In this document: piece by piece, positions 51,501 to 59,843 of the stretch
Position numbering within the stretch: position 1 is the first letter of the stretch
Layout: the number at the start of each line of letters is the position of its first letter
Assembly (NCBI RefSeq): GCF_000732925.1
Contig: NZ_CP008953.1
Coordinates: 5,642,001-5,706,000 of the forward strand
DNA: 64,000 nt
Direction of reading: 5' to 3'
Origin: Amycolatopsis japonica
GTDB lineage: Bacteria; Actinomycetota; Actinomycetes; Mycobacteriales; Pseudonocardiaceae
Notes under the pieces: generated by a model
What the model was told of the DNA's origin: nothing
Databases searched by the model: none
The model's input: the letters and a program-made list of their open reading frames with translations, nothing else
Program-made: the position numbers and the translations under genes

Positions 51501-51993
51501 CCTGGACGGGGTCGAGCTGGCCGGAGGACGCCCGCTGCCGGATGTCGGGCAGCCGGTCGAGCTGGGCGGCCGCGGCTTCACGCGCTTGACGGAGCGACGG
51601 CTCGTTCTCCACCGCCCGGGACGCGGCGGCACCGTAGAGCGGGATGGCGGTGTCGACGTCGGCGCGGGCCGAGCCGAGCTCCAGGGTCCCGCCGACGGTG
51701 CCGGCGGTCAGCCCGGCGGCGGACTGGGTGCGTTCGCGGCCGAGGCCGTCGGCGAGGGTGCGGATGTGCCCGCTCAGCGCGACGAGGCGGTCGAGCCGCT
51801 GGTAGCCGTCGGAACGGCCGACCTGGCCGGCGATGGTGGCGATGCCCAGTGCCAGCGCGATGAGGATCGGCACCAGCGTCACGGCCGACAGCTTCACCGG
51901 CAGGCTCCAGTCCCGCCAGCGCACGAGCGTGCGCCAGCCGGTGGCCCACCGAGATGGCCGGGGAGTGCGTCCCAGCAGCTCCCCGACCGGCAC
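48571..51993 (-). CDS. cvnA: CvnA, sensor histidine kinase-like protein of the conservon
   Basis: A 1140-residue membrane sensor. TM1 is at about 33-55 (LSAVTLVPILIALALGIA), a nitrate-sensing-like helical extracytoplasmic domain follows to ~305, TM2 is near 310-335 (LLAVLLFGAMVLAVAVVF), then HAMP and a dimer region (FQLDHLATRMRRNNENLMVL), and the ATPase with ELLDNATAFS, DKGIGM and GLFVVGRLA. There is no classical H-box. The Ala/Pro-rich C-terminal ~500 residues hold two copies of a GLPRRR-GEQLLPGSA ... DVRGRLSSFQQG module. GTG 51993 has AGGAGA 7 nt upstream; GTG 52017 is an alternative. Confidence 0.88.
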   Translation of the reverse strand: MPVGELLGRTPRPSRWATGWRTLVRWRDWSLPVKLSAVTLVPILIALALGIATIAGQVGRSDGYQRLDRLVALSGHIRTLADGLGRERTQSAAGLTAGTVGGTLELGSARADVDTAIPLYGAAASRAVENEPSLRQAREAAAAQLDRLPDIRQRASSGQLDPVQAIGEYTEVTTALLALDTALAAGASQDDLGGTPTALHDLAVMKEQLSLSQALVSFGIARSSLAPSELDQLRTAELRLTDRLTDFRAAASEQQRQEFGAAVTDQAMENRDRLAKTALGEQGTPSAQAFRTLSAQGWTDASTAVIGKVGEVANKFGAETSAVSAELVDDASSGAGLLAVLLFGAMVLAVAVVFLITRQLLRSLKVLRASALDVAEKQLPDAVRNIQEGRSQGTDVRPVPVGSDDEIGEVARAFDKVHHQALRLATEQASMRTGYSNVFVNLSRRSQSLVQRQLQLIERLERDEEDADQLATLFQLDHLATRMRRNNENLMVLSGAEPGRRSGQPVSATDVVRAAVSEIEQYQRVTVQNPPPVRLVGYAANDLMRLIAELLDNATAFSAPETQVTVATRLVEDGSFGIDILDKGIGMNEAEVAEANARLTEAPNVDLTTSRRMGLFVVGRLASRHRIGVSLHGGKDIVGVRATVSVPADLVMAPPGGDPGPATGPITQRLAPLPPQQPGGLPRRQRPTNGSRPAMPSVPSQGGERWPSAGDLAGHTKSGVNGHSHPQEARPPSDLEISGTALFSPIPRDETTPPAPEPRRPEPEPAAEPESEPVAKEADKPAPADGDLPSGKELFEAKNNTTLSEWWNQAATPAPAAPAAPTAAPKSETTPIFDEMLSAWFRSPAPAPEKPAAEPAAKKEKPGTKEPEAEKVAEAAPTAEQEARNWDFASDKAFRTVQEVSQNAPSTFTQAGLPRRRKGEQLLPGSAASSVPAAEPAAKAELPVRDPADVRGRLSSFQQGVKRGRKEAADKATPAAAETATAQPDTKPEPAKAPEPSKAPEASKAPEPVKAPETAERPAAPPAALPSRKPQAATPEPEPVAATERTDAWNFGSDEGWKAAQAVSQSVPSRMTSAGLPRRRRGEQLLPGSAGPPAGAVTPRPQRDAHDVRGRLSSFQQGIQRGRHHTAQATEGNHETLEGE

Positions 51994-52017
51994 TTGGCCT
52001 TCTCCTGCAACGGTCAC

Positions 52018-52971
52018 GTAGGTGACTCCCTGTCCGGCGTCCTGGCACGGTCTGAGGCGTCCGTTCCCGCGAGGTACCTGCCTGCGGGGAACTCGACCCC
52101 GGCCTGACCACGTGATCGATCGCGACGTGAAGGACCTCGTGCGGTGATCCTGGCGCTCCCAGTGTCCCCAGGAACACCGGTCCGTGCCGGGAGGTCTTGC
52201 ACCTGCACGTGCAGGTCGCAACCTGCGAAGTGCATGGTCGTCGAGATCAACTTTTCTTTGCCAATCGATCACTGCGGGTCGGCCGGGCCAAAGAATCGTA
52301 CACCAATCCGGGTGCCGTCAATTCCGTTCAGTACACGGGTGCTGACCAGCGAAAAGTGTGCTTCCGAACGATCTGCGAGCCCCGAAAACCGCCCGTGCGT
52401 CACAAACGAGGGAATTCCGGTTACGGGTTGCGCGGATGCACAGGGTGCCCTAATCACCCGATCAGCCTACGTACGGTAGCCACGTCGCCCGGTCGAACTA
52501 CTTTCCGTGCCCCCAACGGGTGGGTCAAGCCCAAATATGTGCCCGATGTTGTGGCCTTGCCGCCCAAGCCGGTTCGATGTCGCCCGACATGGTGATTTCT
52601 TTCGAGACACCCGGTGAAGCGGGGGATCTTCCCCGGTCCGGGATGGCGGGCACGGTATCGAAACCCGGCGGCCCCGGGTAGCGAAACTACGATCTGTCAC
52701 CAAATTGAGGGACAGAGCGTGGTCGTCGTCCGTCGTTTGCCGCAGTGGGCCGTTCGGGCGACGACCGCGCGTGACAACTCCGCTCACTATGACGAGTGAT
52801 AAAGCCGGTTCATTCCGGCCGAAACGATTTTCCGAAACACTAATACGAGGTAAAACCGAATACCGGCTCACGCCTTCGCGGAACCGGGGTCGCCTATTCA
52901 GAGCGGGTGAAGCCGTAGTTAGTATGTGCGCTCCCCGTACCGCGCCACGGATGCAAGCCCCGGAGGAACCC
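52018..52971. other. 954-bp gene-free stretch between cvnA and the DUF485 gene
   Basis: No convincing reading frame is seen on either strand, and base composition is visibly more AT-rich than the flanks. It contains a perfect 16-bp palindrome ACCTGCACGTGCAGGT at 52201-52216. It must hold the promoters of two divergent units (cvnABCD and the symporter pair). I recognise no RNA gene or riboswitch in it. Confidence 0.6.
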
Positions 52972-53400
52972 ATGCCCGACGTCGCGCGTCCCTACGCGGC
53001 GAGCAACGCCCTGGAGGACACCGGGCAGATGCCCGCGCTGTTCGTCCGCGAGCGCCAGCGCCAGTCCACTCCCCCGCCGCCGCGCCCGGCGGGCCCGGAC
53101 TTCGACCGGATCCAGCACGGCAAGGAGTTCGTCGCGCTGCGCAAGACCTTCCGGCGGTTCGTGTTCCCGATGAGCGTGCTGTTCTTCACCTGGTACATGA
53201 CGTTCGTGCTGCTGGCGGCCTACGCCCACGACTTCATGAGCCGGAAGGTGTGGGGCGAGGTCAACGTCGGCATCCTGCTCGGGCTCGGCCAGTTCGCCAG
53301 CACGATCCTGATCACGATCGCCTACCTGAAGTTCGCGAACAAGCGGCTCGACCCCAAGGTCGAGGCGCTGCGGGCCTCCGTCGGAGCGGGTGAGCGATGA
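52972..53400 (+). CDS. DUF485 membrane protein (symporter partner)
   Basis: A 142-residue protein with a ~50-residue Pro-rich cytoplasmic N-terminus, then FVALRKTFRRFVFPMSVLFF and two membrane helices (about 66-88 and 98-120), the DUF485/YjcH form. Such proteins are encoded directly before ActP-type symporters. ATG follows GGAGG and the stop overlaps the symporter start (ATGA). Confidence 0.9.
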   Translation: MPDVARPYAASNALEDTGQMPALFVRERQRQSTPPPPRPAGPDFDRIQHGKEFVALRKTFRRFVFPMSVLFFTWYMTFVLLAAYAHDFMSRKVWGEVNVGILLGLGQFASTILITIAYLKFANKRLDPKVEALRASVGAGER

Positions 53401-54971
53401 GCATCCCCGACAACAACCCGGTGCTGAACATCGCGGTCTTCGCGCTGTTCGTCGCGATCACCCTGTACGTGGTGTACCGCGTCAGCACCCGCAACTCCTC
53501 CACTTCGGACTACTACGCGGCGGGCAGCGCCTTCACCGGACGCCAGAACGGCATCGCCCTGTCGGGTGACTTCCTCTCGGCGGCGTCGTTCCTCGGGATC
53601 GCCGGCGCGATCGCGATCCACGGCTACGACGGCTTCCTGTACTCGATCGGGTTCCTCGTCGCGTGGATGGTCGACCTGCTGCTGATCGCGGAGCTGCTGC
53701 GCAACACCGGCCGCTTCACCATGGGCGACGTGCTGAGCTTCCGGATGAAGCAGCGCCCGGTCCGCGCCGCGGCCGCGACGTCGACCCTCGTGATCTCCTT
53801 CTTCTACATGCTCGCGCAGATGGCGGGCGCCGGTGGCCTGGTGGCGCTGCTGCTGGACATCCACGGCGGTATCGGCCAGGCGCTCGTGATCGGCGTCGTC
53901 GGGGTGATCATGGTGCTGTACGTGCTGGTCGGCGGGATGAAGGGCACCACGTGGGTGCAGATCATCAAGGCGACCATCCTGCTGCTGACCGGTGCGCTGA
54001 TCACCGTGTTCCTGTTCGGCAAGTTCGGTTTCAGCTTCTCGAACCTGCTCTCGGCCGCCGCCGACAACAGCCCGCTCGGCGACGAACTGCTGGAGCCCGG
54101 CGGTTCCTACGGCAAGAGCGAGGTCACGAAGCTCGACTTCGTCTCGCTGGCGCTGGCACTGGTCCTGGGCGCCGCCGCGCTCCCGCACGTGCTGATGCGC
54201 TTCTACACGGTGCCGAACTCGCGCGAGGCGCGCCGCTCGGTGGTGTGGGCGACCGCGTGCATGACGATCTTCTACCTCTGCACGCTGGTCATCGGCTTCG
54301 GCGCGGCCGCGCTGGTCGGCCCGGAGACGATCAAGAACGCGCCCGGCGGGGAGAACTCGGCGGCGCCGCTGCTCGCGCTGAACATCGGCGGCACCCTCCT
54401 GCTCGGCATCGTCTCGGCGGTGGCCTTCGCGACCATCCTCGCCGTCGTCGCCGGGCTGACGATCACCGCTTCGGCGTCCTTCGCGCACGACGTGTACGCC
54501 AACATCTTCAAACGCGGCAAGGCGGAACCGGCCGCGGAGGTCCGCGTCGCGCGGCTGACCGCCGTCGCCGTCGGGGCGTTCGCGATCATCGGCGGCATCC
54601 TGGCGAACGGGCAGAACATCGCGTTCCTGGTGGCGCTGGCGTTCGCCGTCGCGGCGTCGGCGAACCTCTCGACGCTGCTGTACTCGCTGTTCTGGAAACG
54701 CTTCAACACCACCGGAACCCTGTGGGGCATCTACGGCGGGCTGATCGCCAGCCTGGTGCTCGTGTTCTTCTCGCCGGTGATGTCCGGGGCCGCGGACTCG
54801 ATCATCTCCAGTGTCGACTTCCACTGGTTCCCGTTGAAGAACCCGGGTCTGGTGTCGATCCCGTTCTCGTTCCTGTGCGGGTTCGTGGGCACCTTCGTCG
54901 GCCGGTCGAAGGCCGATCCGGTCAAGCACGCGGAGATGGAGGTGCGGTCCCTCACCGGGATCGGCTCCTGA
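53397..54971 (+). CDS. Sodium:solute symporter, ActP-like (acetate/monocarboxylate)
   Basis: A 524-residue SSS-family transporter with about 13 membrane helices. Family marks are SDYYAAGSAFTGRQNGIALSGD, shown in part as GRQNGIALSGDFLSAASFLG, GGMKGTTWVQIIKA and ASASFAHDVYANIF. The DUF485 partner upstream makes acetate, propionate or pyruvate uptake likely (ActP/MctC group). Uptake of C2/C3 acids would feed the same acyl-CoA pools as steroid breakdown, but no KstR site is present. It ends 10 bp before a palindromic repeat. Confidence 0.9.
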   Translation: MSIPDNNPVLNIAVFALFVAITLYVVYRVSTRNSSTSDYYAAGSAFTGRQNGIALSGDFLSAASFLGIAGAIAIHGYDGFLYSIGFLVAWMVDLLLIAELLRNTGRFTMGDVLSFRMKQRPVRAAAATSTLVISFFYMLAQMAGAGGLVALLLDIHGGIGQALVIGVVGVIMVLYVLVGGMKGTTWVQIIKATILLLTGALITVFLFGKFGFSFSNLLSAAADNSPLGDELLEPGGSYGKSEVTKLDFVSLALALVLGAAALPHVLMRFYTVPNSREARRSVVWATACMTIFYLCTLVIGFGAAALVGPETIKNAPGGENSAAPLLALNIGGTLLLGIVSAVAFATILAVVAGLTITASASFAHDVYANIFKRGKAEPAAEVRVARLTAVAVGAFAIIGGILANGQNIAFLVALAFAVAASANLSTLLYSLFWKRFNTTGTLWGIYGGLIASLVLVFFSPVMSGAADSIISSVDFHWFPLKNPGLVSIPFSFLCGFVGTFVGRSKADPVKHAEMEVRSLTGIGS

Positions 54972-54980
54972 CACACGCGC

Positions 54981-55029
54981 CATGAAAGGTCCTTTCCTTG
55001 CGAAATTTGCAAGGAAAGGACCTTTCATG
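54981..55029. repeat. Palindrome of the ATGAAAGGTCCTTTCCT family, copy C
   Basis: Arms 54981-55001 and 55009-55029 are perfect reverse complements with loop GAAATTT. The stop codon of the leftward TetR gene (55025-55027) lies inside the right arm. The element separates convergent genes. Confidence 0.93.
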
Positions 55030-55594
55030 GCGTCCGCAGGCCATCCAGCACGATCGTGAGAAGCCGCTTCGTGTCCTCCTCCGAAGCCTTGCTCGCCGCC
55101 GAGCCCAGCCCGTGCCCGAGCCGCAGGATGTCGACACCGGCGACGTCCGCCCGGAGCACTCCCTCGTCCTGCGCGGCCTTCACGATCGTGTCGGCCGCGG
55201 CCCGCAACCGTGCCTGACACCAGCCGAAGACCTCGGAGCCGGCGTCGACCGACGCCTTGAGCGTCATCGCGAGGCCGTGCTTTTCGACCACGTAGACGAC
55301 GTGCGTGGCCAGCCACGTCTCGAGTGCCTTCCCCGGCGGCAACTCGTCGAGCAGGTCGTACGCCTGCTGCGCCAGCCCGTCGATCTCGTCGCGGTAGACG
55401 GCCTCGATCAGCTTGTCGCGCGTCGGGAAGTGCCGGTACAACGTGCCCGCGCCGACCCCGGCGCGTTTGGCGATGTCGTCGGCGGGCACGTCCACGCCGT
55501 CGGCGGTGAACGCCTCCTTCGCCACGGCCACGATGCGCTCGTAGTTGCGCCGCGCGTCCGCACGCATGGGGCGGGCCGGATCGGCCGTGACCAT
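55025..55594 (-). CDS. TetR-family regulator of the adjacent MFS pump
   Basis: A 189-residue TetR protein: RADARRNYERIVAVAKEAFT, DIAKRAGVGAGTLYRHFPTR as HTH (about 10-60). The ligand domain is helical with FGWCQARLRAA. Divergent from an MFS exporter, with three GGAGAG-N-CTCTCC sites between. ATG 55594 has AGGAGG 5 nt upstream, better than the GTG at 55600. Its last codon and stop are supplied by palindrome copy C. Confidence 0.9.
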   Translation of the reverse strand: MVTADPARPMRADARRNYERIVAVAKEAFTADGVDVPADDIAKRAGVGAGTLYRHFPTRDKLIEAVYRDEIDGLAQQAYDLLDELPPGKALETWLATHVVYVVEKHGLAMTLKASVDAGSEVFGWCQARLRAAADTIVKAAQDEGVLRADVAGVDILRLGHGLGSAASKASEEDTKRLLTIVLDGLRTP

Positions 55595-55618
55595 CTGCAC
55601 CTCCTCGGGCGACGAAAA

Positions 55619-55701
55619 CGGAGACGCTCTCCGAATTCACTTGCGTAAGCGGAGAGACTCTCCATATCATCGCTCACGACCTCAAGTGGAGAGTCTCTCC
55701 G
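55619..55701. promoter_or_regulatory. Three TetR operator copies (GGAGAGnCTCTCC)
   Basis: CGGAGACGCTCTCCG (55619-55633), GGAGAGACTCTCC (55651-55663) and GGAGAGTCTCTCC (55688-55700). The last two are perfect palindromes around one base. Centres are about 31 and 37 bp apart. They fill the gap between the TetR gene and the MFS gene and so should control both. Confidence 0.85.
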
Positions 55702-55731
55702 CTTCATCTCGTTACGTCTTTGGAGTATTCC

Positions 55732-57153
55732 TTGACCGAACGAACCCTGCGTGCCGAGCCTAGGCCGGAGACGGCCGGGGCCCCACCGACTCCACACCGG
55801 CTGGTCCTCCCGATCATCCTGACCTGCCAGCTCATGCTCATCCTCGACGCGACGGTGATGAACGTCGCGCTCCCCCGCATCCAGTCCGAACTGGGCTTCA
55901 CCGACACCGGCCTGTCCTGGGTGATGACGGCGTACAGCCTGGTCTTCGGCGGCCTGCTGCTGCTCGGCGGCCGGGCGGGCGACCTGTTCGGGCGTCGCCG
56001 GACCTTCGTCGCCGGCGCGGCCGTGTTCACCGCCGCCTCCCTGCTCGGCGGCCTCGCCGGTTCGGCGGAACTGCTGATCGCCGCCCGGGTCGCGCAGGGC
56101 GTCGGCGCCGCGCTCGCCGGGCCGAGCACGCTGGCGCTGATCACCAGCACGTTCACCGAAGCCAAGGCACGGGTGCGCGCGCTGGCGTTGTTCTCGGCGA
56201 TGTCCAGCAGCGGTTTCGCGATCGGCCTGCTGCTCGGCGGGCTGCTGACCGAATGGATCTCGTGGCGGGCGGCGCTGTACATCAACGTCCCGTTCGGGCT
56301 CGCGATCGTCCTGCTCACCTCGCGGTACGTGGCCGATCCGCCGCGACGGCGCGCCCGGCTGGACCTTCCCGGCGCGTTCACCGGCACCCTCGGTGTCGGC
56401 TCGCTCGTCTTCGCCTTCACCCACGCCGCTTCGCACGGCTGGGGCGACACGATCACCCTCGGCAGCCTCGCCGCCGGGCTGGCCTTGCTGGCCGCCTTCG
56501 TCACCATCGAGACCAGGGTGAGCGAGCCGTTGATCCCGTTGCGCCTGTTCGCCGAACGCGACCGTGCCGCGGCCTACGTCAACTTCTTCCTCGGGCCGAT
56601 GGCGATGATGTCGATGTTCTTCTTCCTGACCCAGTTCCTGCAGGACATCGCGGGTTTCGCCGCGTTGGAGACCGGCTTCGCGTTCCTGCCGATGGCGGTC
56701 TGCATGTTCCTGCTGAGCAGGCTGATCCCGAAGCTGCTCCCCCGGTTCGGGCCGAAACCGCTCGCGCTCACCGGGACCGCGCTGATGACCGGCGGGGTCG
56801 TCTGGCTGACCACGCTCACGACGGACAGCGGCTACTTCTCGCATCTGCTGGGGCCGATGCTGCTGATGGGCGTGGGCGCGGGGCTGGCGTTCTCCCCGCT
56901 CAGCGTGATCATCATGGCGACCGTGCCCACCGACGACGCGGGTGCCGCGGGCGGCGCGTTGCAGACGTTGCAGCAGGTCGGGGCGACCTTGGGACTGGCG
57001 ATCCTGATCACCGTGTTCGGCGCGGTGACCCGGACCCCGTCCGGAAGCCCGGCCGAGACCACCGTCGACGGGATGACCGCGGCCTTCACCGTCGCCGCCG
57101 TGGTGACGGCGTTGTCCTTCCTGGTTGCGCTGACCTTCCGGCGCCGCGCTTAG
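55732..57153 (+). CDS. MFS drug exporter, DHA2 (EmrB/QacA) family
   Basis: A 473-residue transporter with about 14 membrane helices. Motifs: LILDATVMNVALPRIQSELG (DHA2 motif D1), GGRAGDLFGRRRTFV (motif A) and motif C GFAIGLLLGGLLTEWISWRA. The TTG start at 55732 has GGAG 8 nt upstream; a TTG four codons earlier is less likely. Expression should be released when the TetR protein binds a toxic ligand, itself a likely pump substrate. It overlaps the DUF3817 gene by 4 bp at the 3' ends. Confidence 0.9.
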   Translation: MTERTLRAEPRPETAGAPPTPHRLVLPIILTCQLMLILDATVMNVALPRIQSELGFTDTGLSWVMTAYSLVFGGLLLLGGRAGDLFGRRRTFVAGAAVFTAASLLGGLAGSAELLIAARVAQGVGAALAGPSTLALITSTFTEAKARVRALALFSAMSSSGFAIGLLLGGLLTEWISWRAALYINVPFGLAIVLLTSRYVADPPRRRARLDLPGAFTGTLGVGSLVFAFTHAASHGWGDTITLGSLAAGLALLAAFVTIETRVSEPLIPLRLFAERDRAAAYVNFFLGPMAMMSMFFFLTQFLQDIAGFAALETGFAFLPMAVCMFLLSRLIPKLLPRFGPKPLALTGTALMTGGVVWLTTLTTDSGYFSHLLGPMLLMGVGAGLAFSPLSVIIMATVPTDDAGAAGGALQTLQQVGATLGLAILITVFGAVTRTPSGSPAETTVDGMTAAFTVAAVVTALSFLVALTFRRRA

Positions 57154-57503
57154 AGCTTCGCGCCCGCCTGGACCTTGTGCGTGACCTTGCGTTCCATCAC
57201 GAACGAGAAGAACGGGATGCAGCCGGCGATCAGCACGAGCAGGGTGCCCTTCATCGACCAGCGGGCCTTGATCGCGAGGTCGACCGCGAGCAGCAGGTAG
57301 ATCAGGTAGAGCCCGCCGTGGACCATGGGGATCATCTTCACGAACTGGGGAAGTTCCACGCGGAAGACGTACTGCAGCAGCATCTCGACGACCAGCCCGA
57401 GGAGGGCCACACCGGTGGCGTACGCCGCGACGCGGAACCGGATCAGCGGTCCGCCCAGCGAGACCGGGCGGGCCGGGGCGGCGTCGTCAGTTCGGGTGGT
57501 CAT
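57150..57503 (-). CDS. DUF3817 membrane protein
   Basis: A 117-residue protein with three membrane segments (about 26-46, 58-78 and 88-106). VVEMLLQYVFRVELPQFVKMIPMVHGGLYLIYL is the DUF3817 region; the core is MIPMVHGGLYLIYLL. Function unknown. It follows another small membrane-protein gene by 23 bp, so the two are probably one transcript. Confidence 0.82.
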   Translation of the reverse strand: MTTRTDDAAPARPVSLGGPLIRFRVAAYATGVALLGLVVEMLLQYVFRVELPQFVKMIPMVHGGLYLIYLLLAVDLAIKARWSMKGTLLVLIAGCIPFFSFVMERKVTHKVQAGAKL

Positions 57504-57526
57504 AGGGTCTCGAACCTCTCTGGGGA

Positions 57527-57898
57527 CTACTTGTCGCGGGCGTTGAGTTCGCGCAGGTACCTGTTGTACGCGGCGAGCTCGTCGTCCTCGGGGGGCGGCG
57601 GCACCGGGGCACGCCGCTGCCGGGGCGCGGGCACCTCGGGCACGGCGGTCTCGGCCACCGTCTCCTGGGCGTCGGCCTCGGCGGCACGGCGGCGGAGCTT
57701 GCGGATCCGCCAGAACATGAACGCGGGGAACAGTCCGAACAGCGGCCACTGCAGGACGTAGCCGAGGTTCTGGAACGTCCCGCTGGCCGAGGAGAACCGC
57801 TCCCACTGCCACCAGGCGAGCCCGCAGCACAGCGCCAGGCTCACCAGGCAGACGACGGCGATGCCGAGGCGGCGCAGGAGGACGGGCGAAGCGGACAC
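57527..57898 (-). CDS. Small two-helix membrane protein, conserved in actinobacteria
   Basis: A 123-residue protein: two helices (about 10-29 and 44-62), separated by WWQWERFSSASGTFQNLGYV, then a basic RIRKLRRRAAE stretch, a Pro-rich linker and a C-terminal DDELAAYNRYLRELNARD. The SASGTFQNLGYxxQWP segment is, to my memory, conserved in actinobacteria without known function. TAGCGT lies 6 nt before the GTG, suggesting a leaderless transcript. Confidence 0.72.
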   Translation of the reverse strand: MSASPVLLRRLGIAVVCLVSLALCCGLAWWQWERFSSASGTFQNLGYVLQWPLFGLFPAFMFWRIRKLRRRAAEADAQETVAETAVPEVPAPRQRRAPVPPPPEDDELAAYNRYLRELNARDK

Positions 57899-57992
57899 AC
57901 ATCGACGCTAGCACTGGGTGCGCGGCGAATCGTCGCCGACCTGGGCGCTCGGGACCTTGGTCCCGGCTGCTCCTCTCGGTCCCGCGGCAGGG

Positions 57993-58877
57993 TCAGTTCG
58001 CGGCGGCCACGGACTTCGCGTAGCCGTCCGCCAGCCCGAAGACCTTCTGCGCGTACTCGGTCGAGTTGTTGTACGACAGGATCCCCTGCCACCACCCCGA
58101 AGCGGCCGACATGTCGCGGTTGTTCACGCACAGGTAGCGCGCCGCCGCCAGCGTCGCGTCGTCGATCTGCTGCGGGTCGCCGACGCCGTCGCGGTTGCCG
58201 TCGGCGGCGTACCGGCGCCAGGTGCTGGGGATGAACTGCATGGGGCCGACCGCGCGGTCGACGGCCGCGTCGCCGTCGAACTGGCCGCCGTCGGTGTCGC
58301 CGATCGCCTTCACCCCGGGCGACCCGTCGAGCGGGACGCCGATGATGGGCTTCGACGGCCGTCCGTCCTGGCCGAGGACGGCGCCGCCGTACTGGCCGTG
58401 GTTCGACTCGATCCGGCCGATGCCCGCCAGGGTCGCCCACGAGATCTTGCAGTTGGGCTGCATCTGACGCATCGCCAGTTCGGCGTTGCCGTAGGCGAGC
58501 AGCGCCCTGGCCGGGATACCGGTGGCCTGGGCCGCCCGCTCGGTCCAGGCGGTCAGCGGGTCCTTGCCCGGTTTCGGCTGCGCCTGCTGGGGCGAGGTCT
58601 GCTGGGCGGCACCACCCGCGAGGGTGGCGTTGACCGGGGCGACCGAACCGGGTTTGACGTCCGCCGCCTTGACCTGCAGCGCGGGGATCTCCATCGTCGT
58701 GGGGCTCGCGACCGGGGCGGACGCCTTGGTCACCAGCCAGATCCCGCCCCCGGCGAGGCCGAGCACGGCCAGCACGATCACCAGCCTGCCGAACACGGCG
58801 GCGCCCACCCCGCGGCGTGGCGGAGCGGGCGTGGCCGGGTCGTCGACGAGCTCGTCGTTTTCCGGGGTGGTGCGCAC
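57993..58877 (-). CDS. Membrane-anchored lytic transglycosylase
   Basis: A 294-residue protein: N-terminal membrane anchor at about 30-50, a Pro/Gln-rich linker to ~105, and a transglycosylase domain with catalytic Glu157 in IGRIESNHGQYGG, then VDRAVGPMQFIPSTWRRYA, shown here in part (GPMQFIPSTWRRYA), NRDGVGDPQQIDDATLAAARYLC and a final ILSYNNSTEYAQKV. It should cleave peptidoglycan at the outer face of the membrane. The GTG start is the only good one. Confidence 0.9.
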   Translation of the reverse strand: MRTTPENDELVDDPATPAPPRRGVGAAVFGRLVIVLAVLGLAGGGIWLVTKASAPVASPTTMEIPALQVKAADVKPGSVAPVNATLAGGAAQQTSPQQAQPKPGKDPLTAWTERAAQATGIPARALLAYGNAELAMRQMQPNCKISWATLAGIGRIESNHGQYGGAVLGQDGRPSKPIIGVPLDGSPGVKAIGDTDGGQFDGDAAVDRAVGPMQFIPSTWRRYAADGNRDGVGDPQQIDDATLAAARYLCVNNRDMSAASGWWQGILSYNNSTEYAQKVFGLADGYAKSVAAAN

Positions 58878-59008
58878 GAAGCGAGTCCTCCAGCGTGGGC
58901 GGCGATCACGACCGATGCTCGAACAACGAGCCCGCGCAGGTTAGCGTTACGCGGTAGCCGAGATCGCCCTTGCCACGCCGGTTCACCCGCGCGTGCGAGA
59001 AGTTCTCA

Positions 59009-59491
59009 TCAGGCGGACTTCTGCTGCCTCGCCAGCCGCGCGACGCACCAGGCCGGGGCGCTGCCGCGGCGAAGGTGCTGCAAAACGGTCATCGGGCCGA
59101 GACGGCGGCTCAGGTCGGACGGGGCGAGCCCGGCCGCGCGGTAGTCGAGCGCGCGCTGGTCGAGCGGGCTGATCCCGGCGTCCCACCAGGCTTCGGCCTC
59201 GGCGACGCCGCCCACCATCTGCCACCAGCCGGCGGCCGCGACGAGCAGGTCCTGCGGGACCTCCGGGAGACGACGGCTCATGGCGTCGAGGTAGCCGGGG
59301 TCGGCGGCCTCGACCGGCGCCCAGCGCGCCTGGCCGGACTGCTGACGCTGGCCGGGGATTCCGGGAGCCTGCCTGGGCACGTCGGCCAGCCACGCCGACG
59401 CGATGCGGTCGGCCTCCTGCTCCTCGGGGGTCTGCTCACGCTCGGCCGCCCACTGCCGGATCAACGCATCGACTCCGGGATCTCCGGTCAT
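59009..59491 (-). CDS. Hypothetical protein, 160 residues
   Basis: I do not recognise a family. The N-terminus is charged (LIRQWAAEREQTPEEQEADR). The rest looks helical and aromatic-rich (LLVAAAGWWQMVGGVAEAEAWW), with RRLGPMTVLQHLRRGSAPAW near the end. No signal peptide or membrane helix. ATG 59491 follows GAGGCAGGG. Codon use matches neighbouring genes, so it is likely real. Confidence 0.65.
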   Translation of the reverse strand: MTGDPGVDALIRQWAAEREQTPEEQEADRIASAWLADVPRQAPGIPGQRQQSGQARWAPVEAADPGYLDAMSRRLPEVPQDLLVAAAGWWQMVGGVAEAEAWWDAGISPLDQRALDYRAAGLAPSDLSRRLGPMTVLQHLRRGSAPAWCVARLARQQKSA

Positions 59492-59843
59492 CCCTGCCTC
59501 CTCATGATTCCCCGACTGACAAGTCCTGACTTACTTGCCCGGCTGGAAGTTCCCGCTGCCCTGGGGCTTGCACCTGCGGAAACTCCTCGCCCAGGAGGCC
59601 GGCTCCGGCGCCTGGAGGACCAACCGATCACGCAATGTGAGCACCGTAGGGGCGCGGAGGTCTTTTCCGCCAGAGCTTCCAGGGCACGAATTCGTCGACC
59701 AGCGGGTTTTCGGGGGCAATCCACCCGGATGGTCGAGTCGTCCGACCGAAATCCGAGACGGGTGACGCTGAGTGATAACCGCAGGTGGCTGCGCACGGTG
59801 ATCACCGGCGTCGCCGAGGACACCGGTGATCACGGGACGAGGG
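59492..59843. other. 352-bp gene-free stretch
   Basis: No convincing gene on either strand. Its right end holds a hairpin (59798-59833) that would terminate the leftward 55-residue membrane-protein gene. Otherwise I see nothing distinctive. Confidence 0.55.
59798..59833 (-). terminator. Hairpin terminator of the small membrane-protein gene
   Basis: GTGATCACCGG (59798-59808) and CCGGTGATCAC (59823-59833) are perfect 11-bp arms with a 14-nt loop, starting 10 bp beyond the stop at 59844. Confidence 0.65.

Noticed and set aside
48811..52107. Very long open frames on the plus strand opposite cvnA (also 47903-50692)
   Set aside because: They mirror the codons of cvnA-cvnC, whose domains are clear. 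No recognisable protein features.
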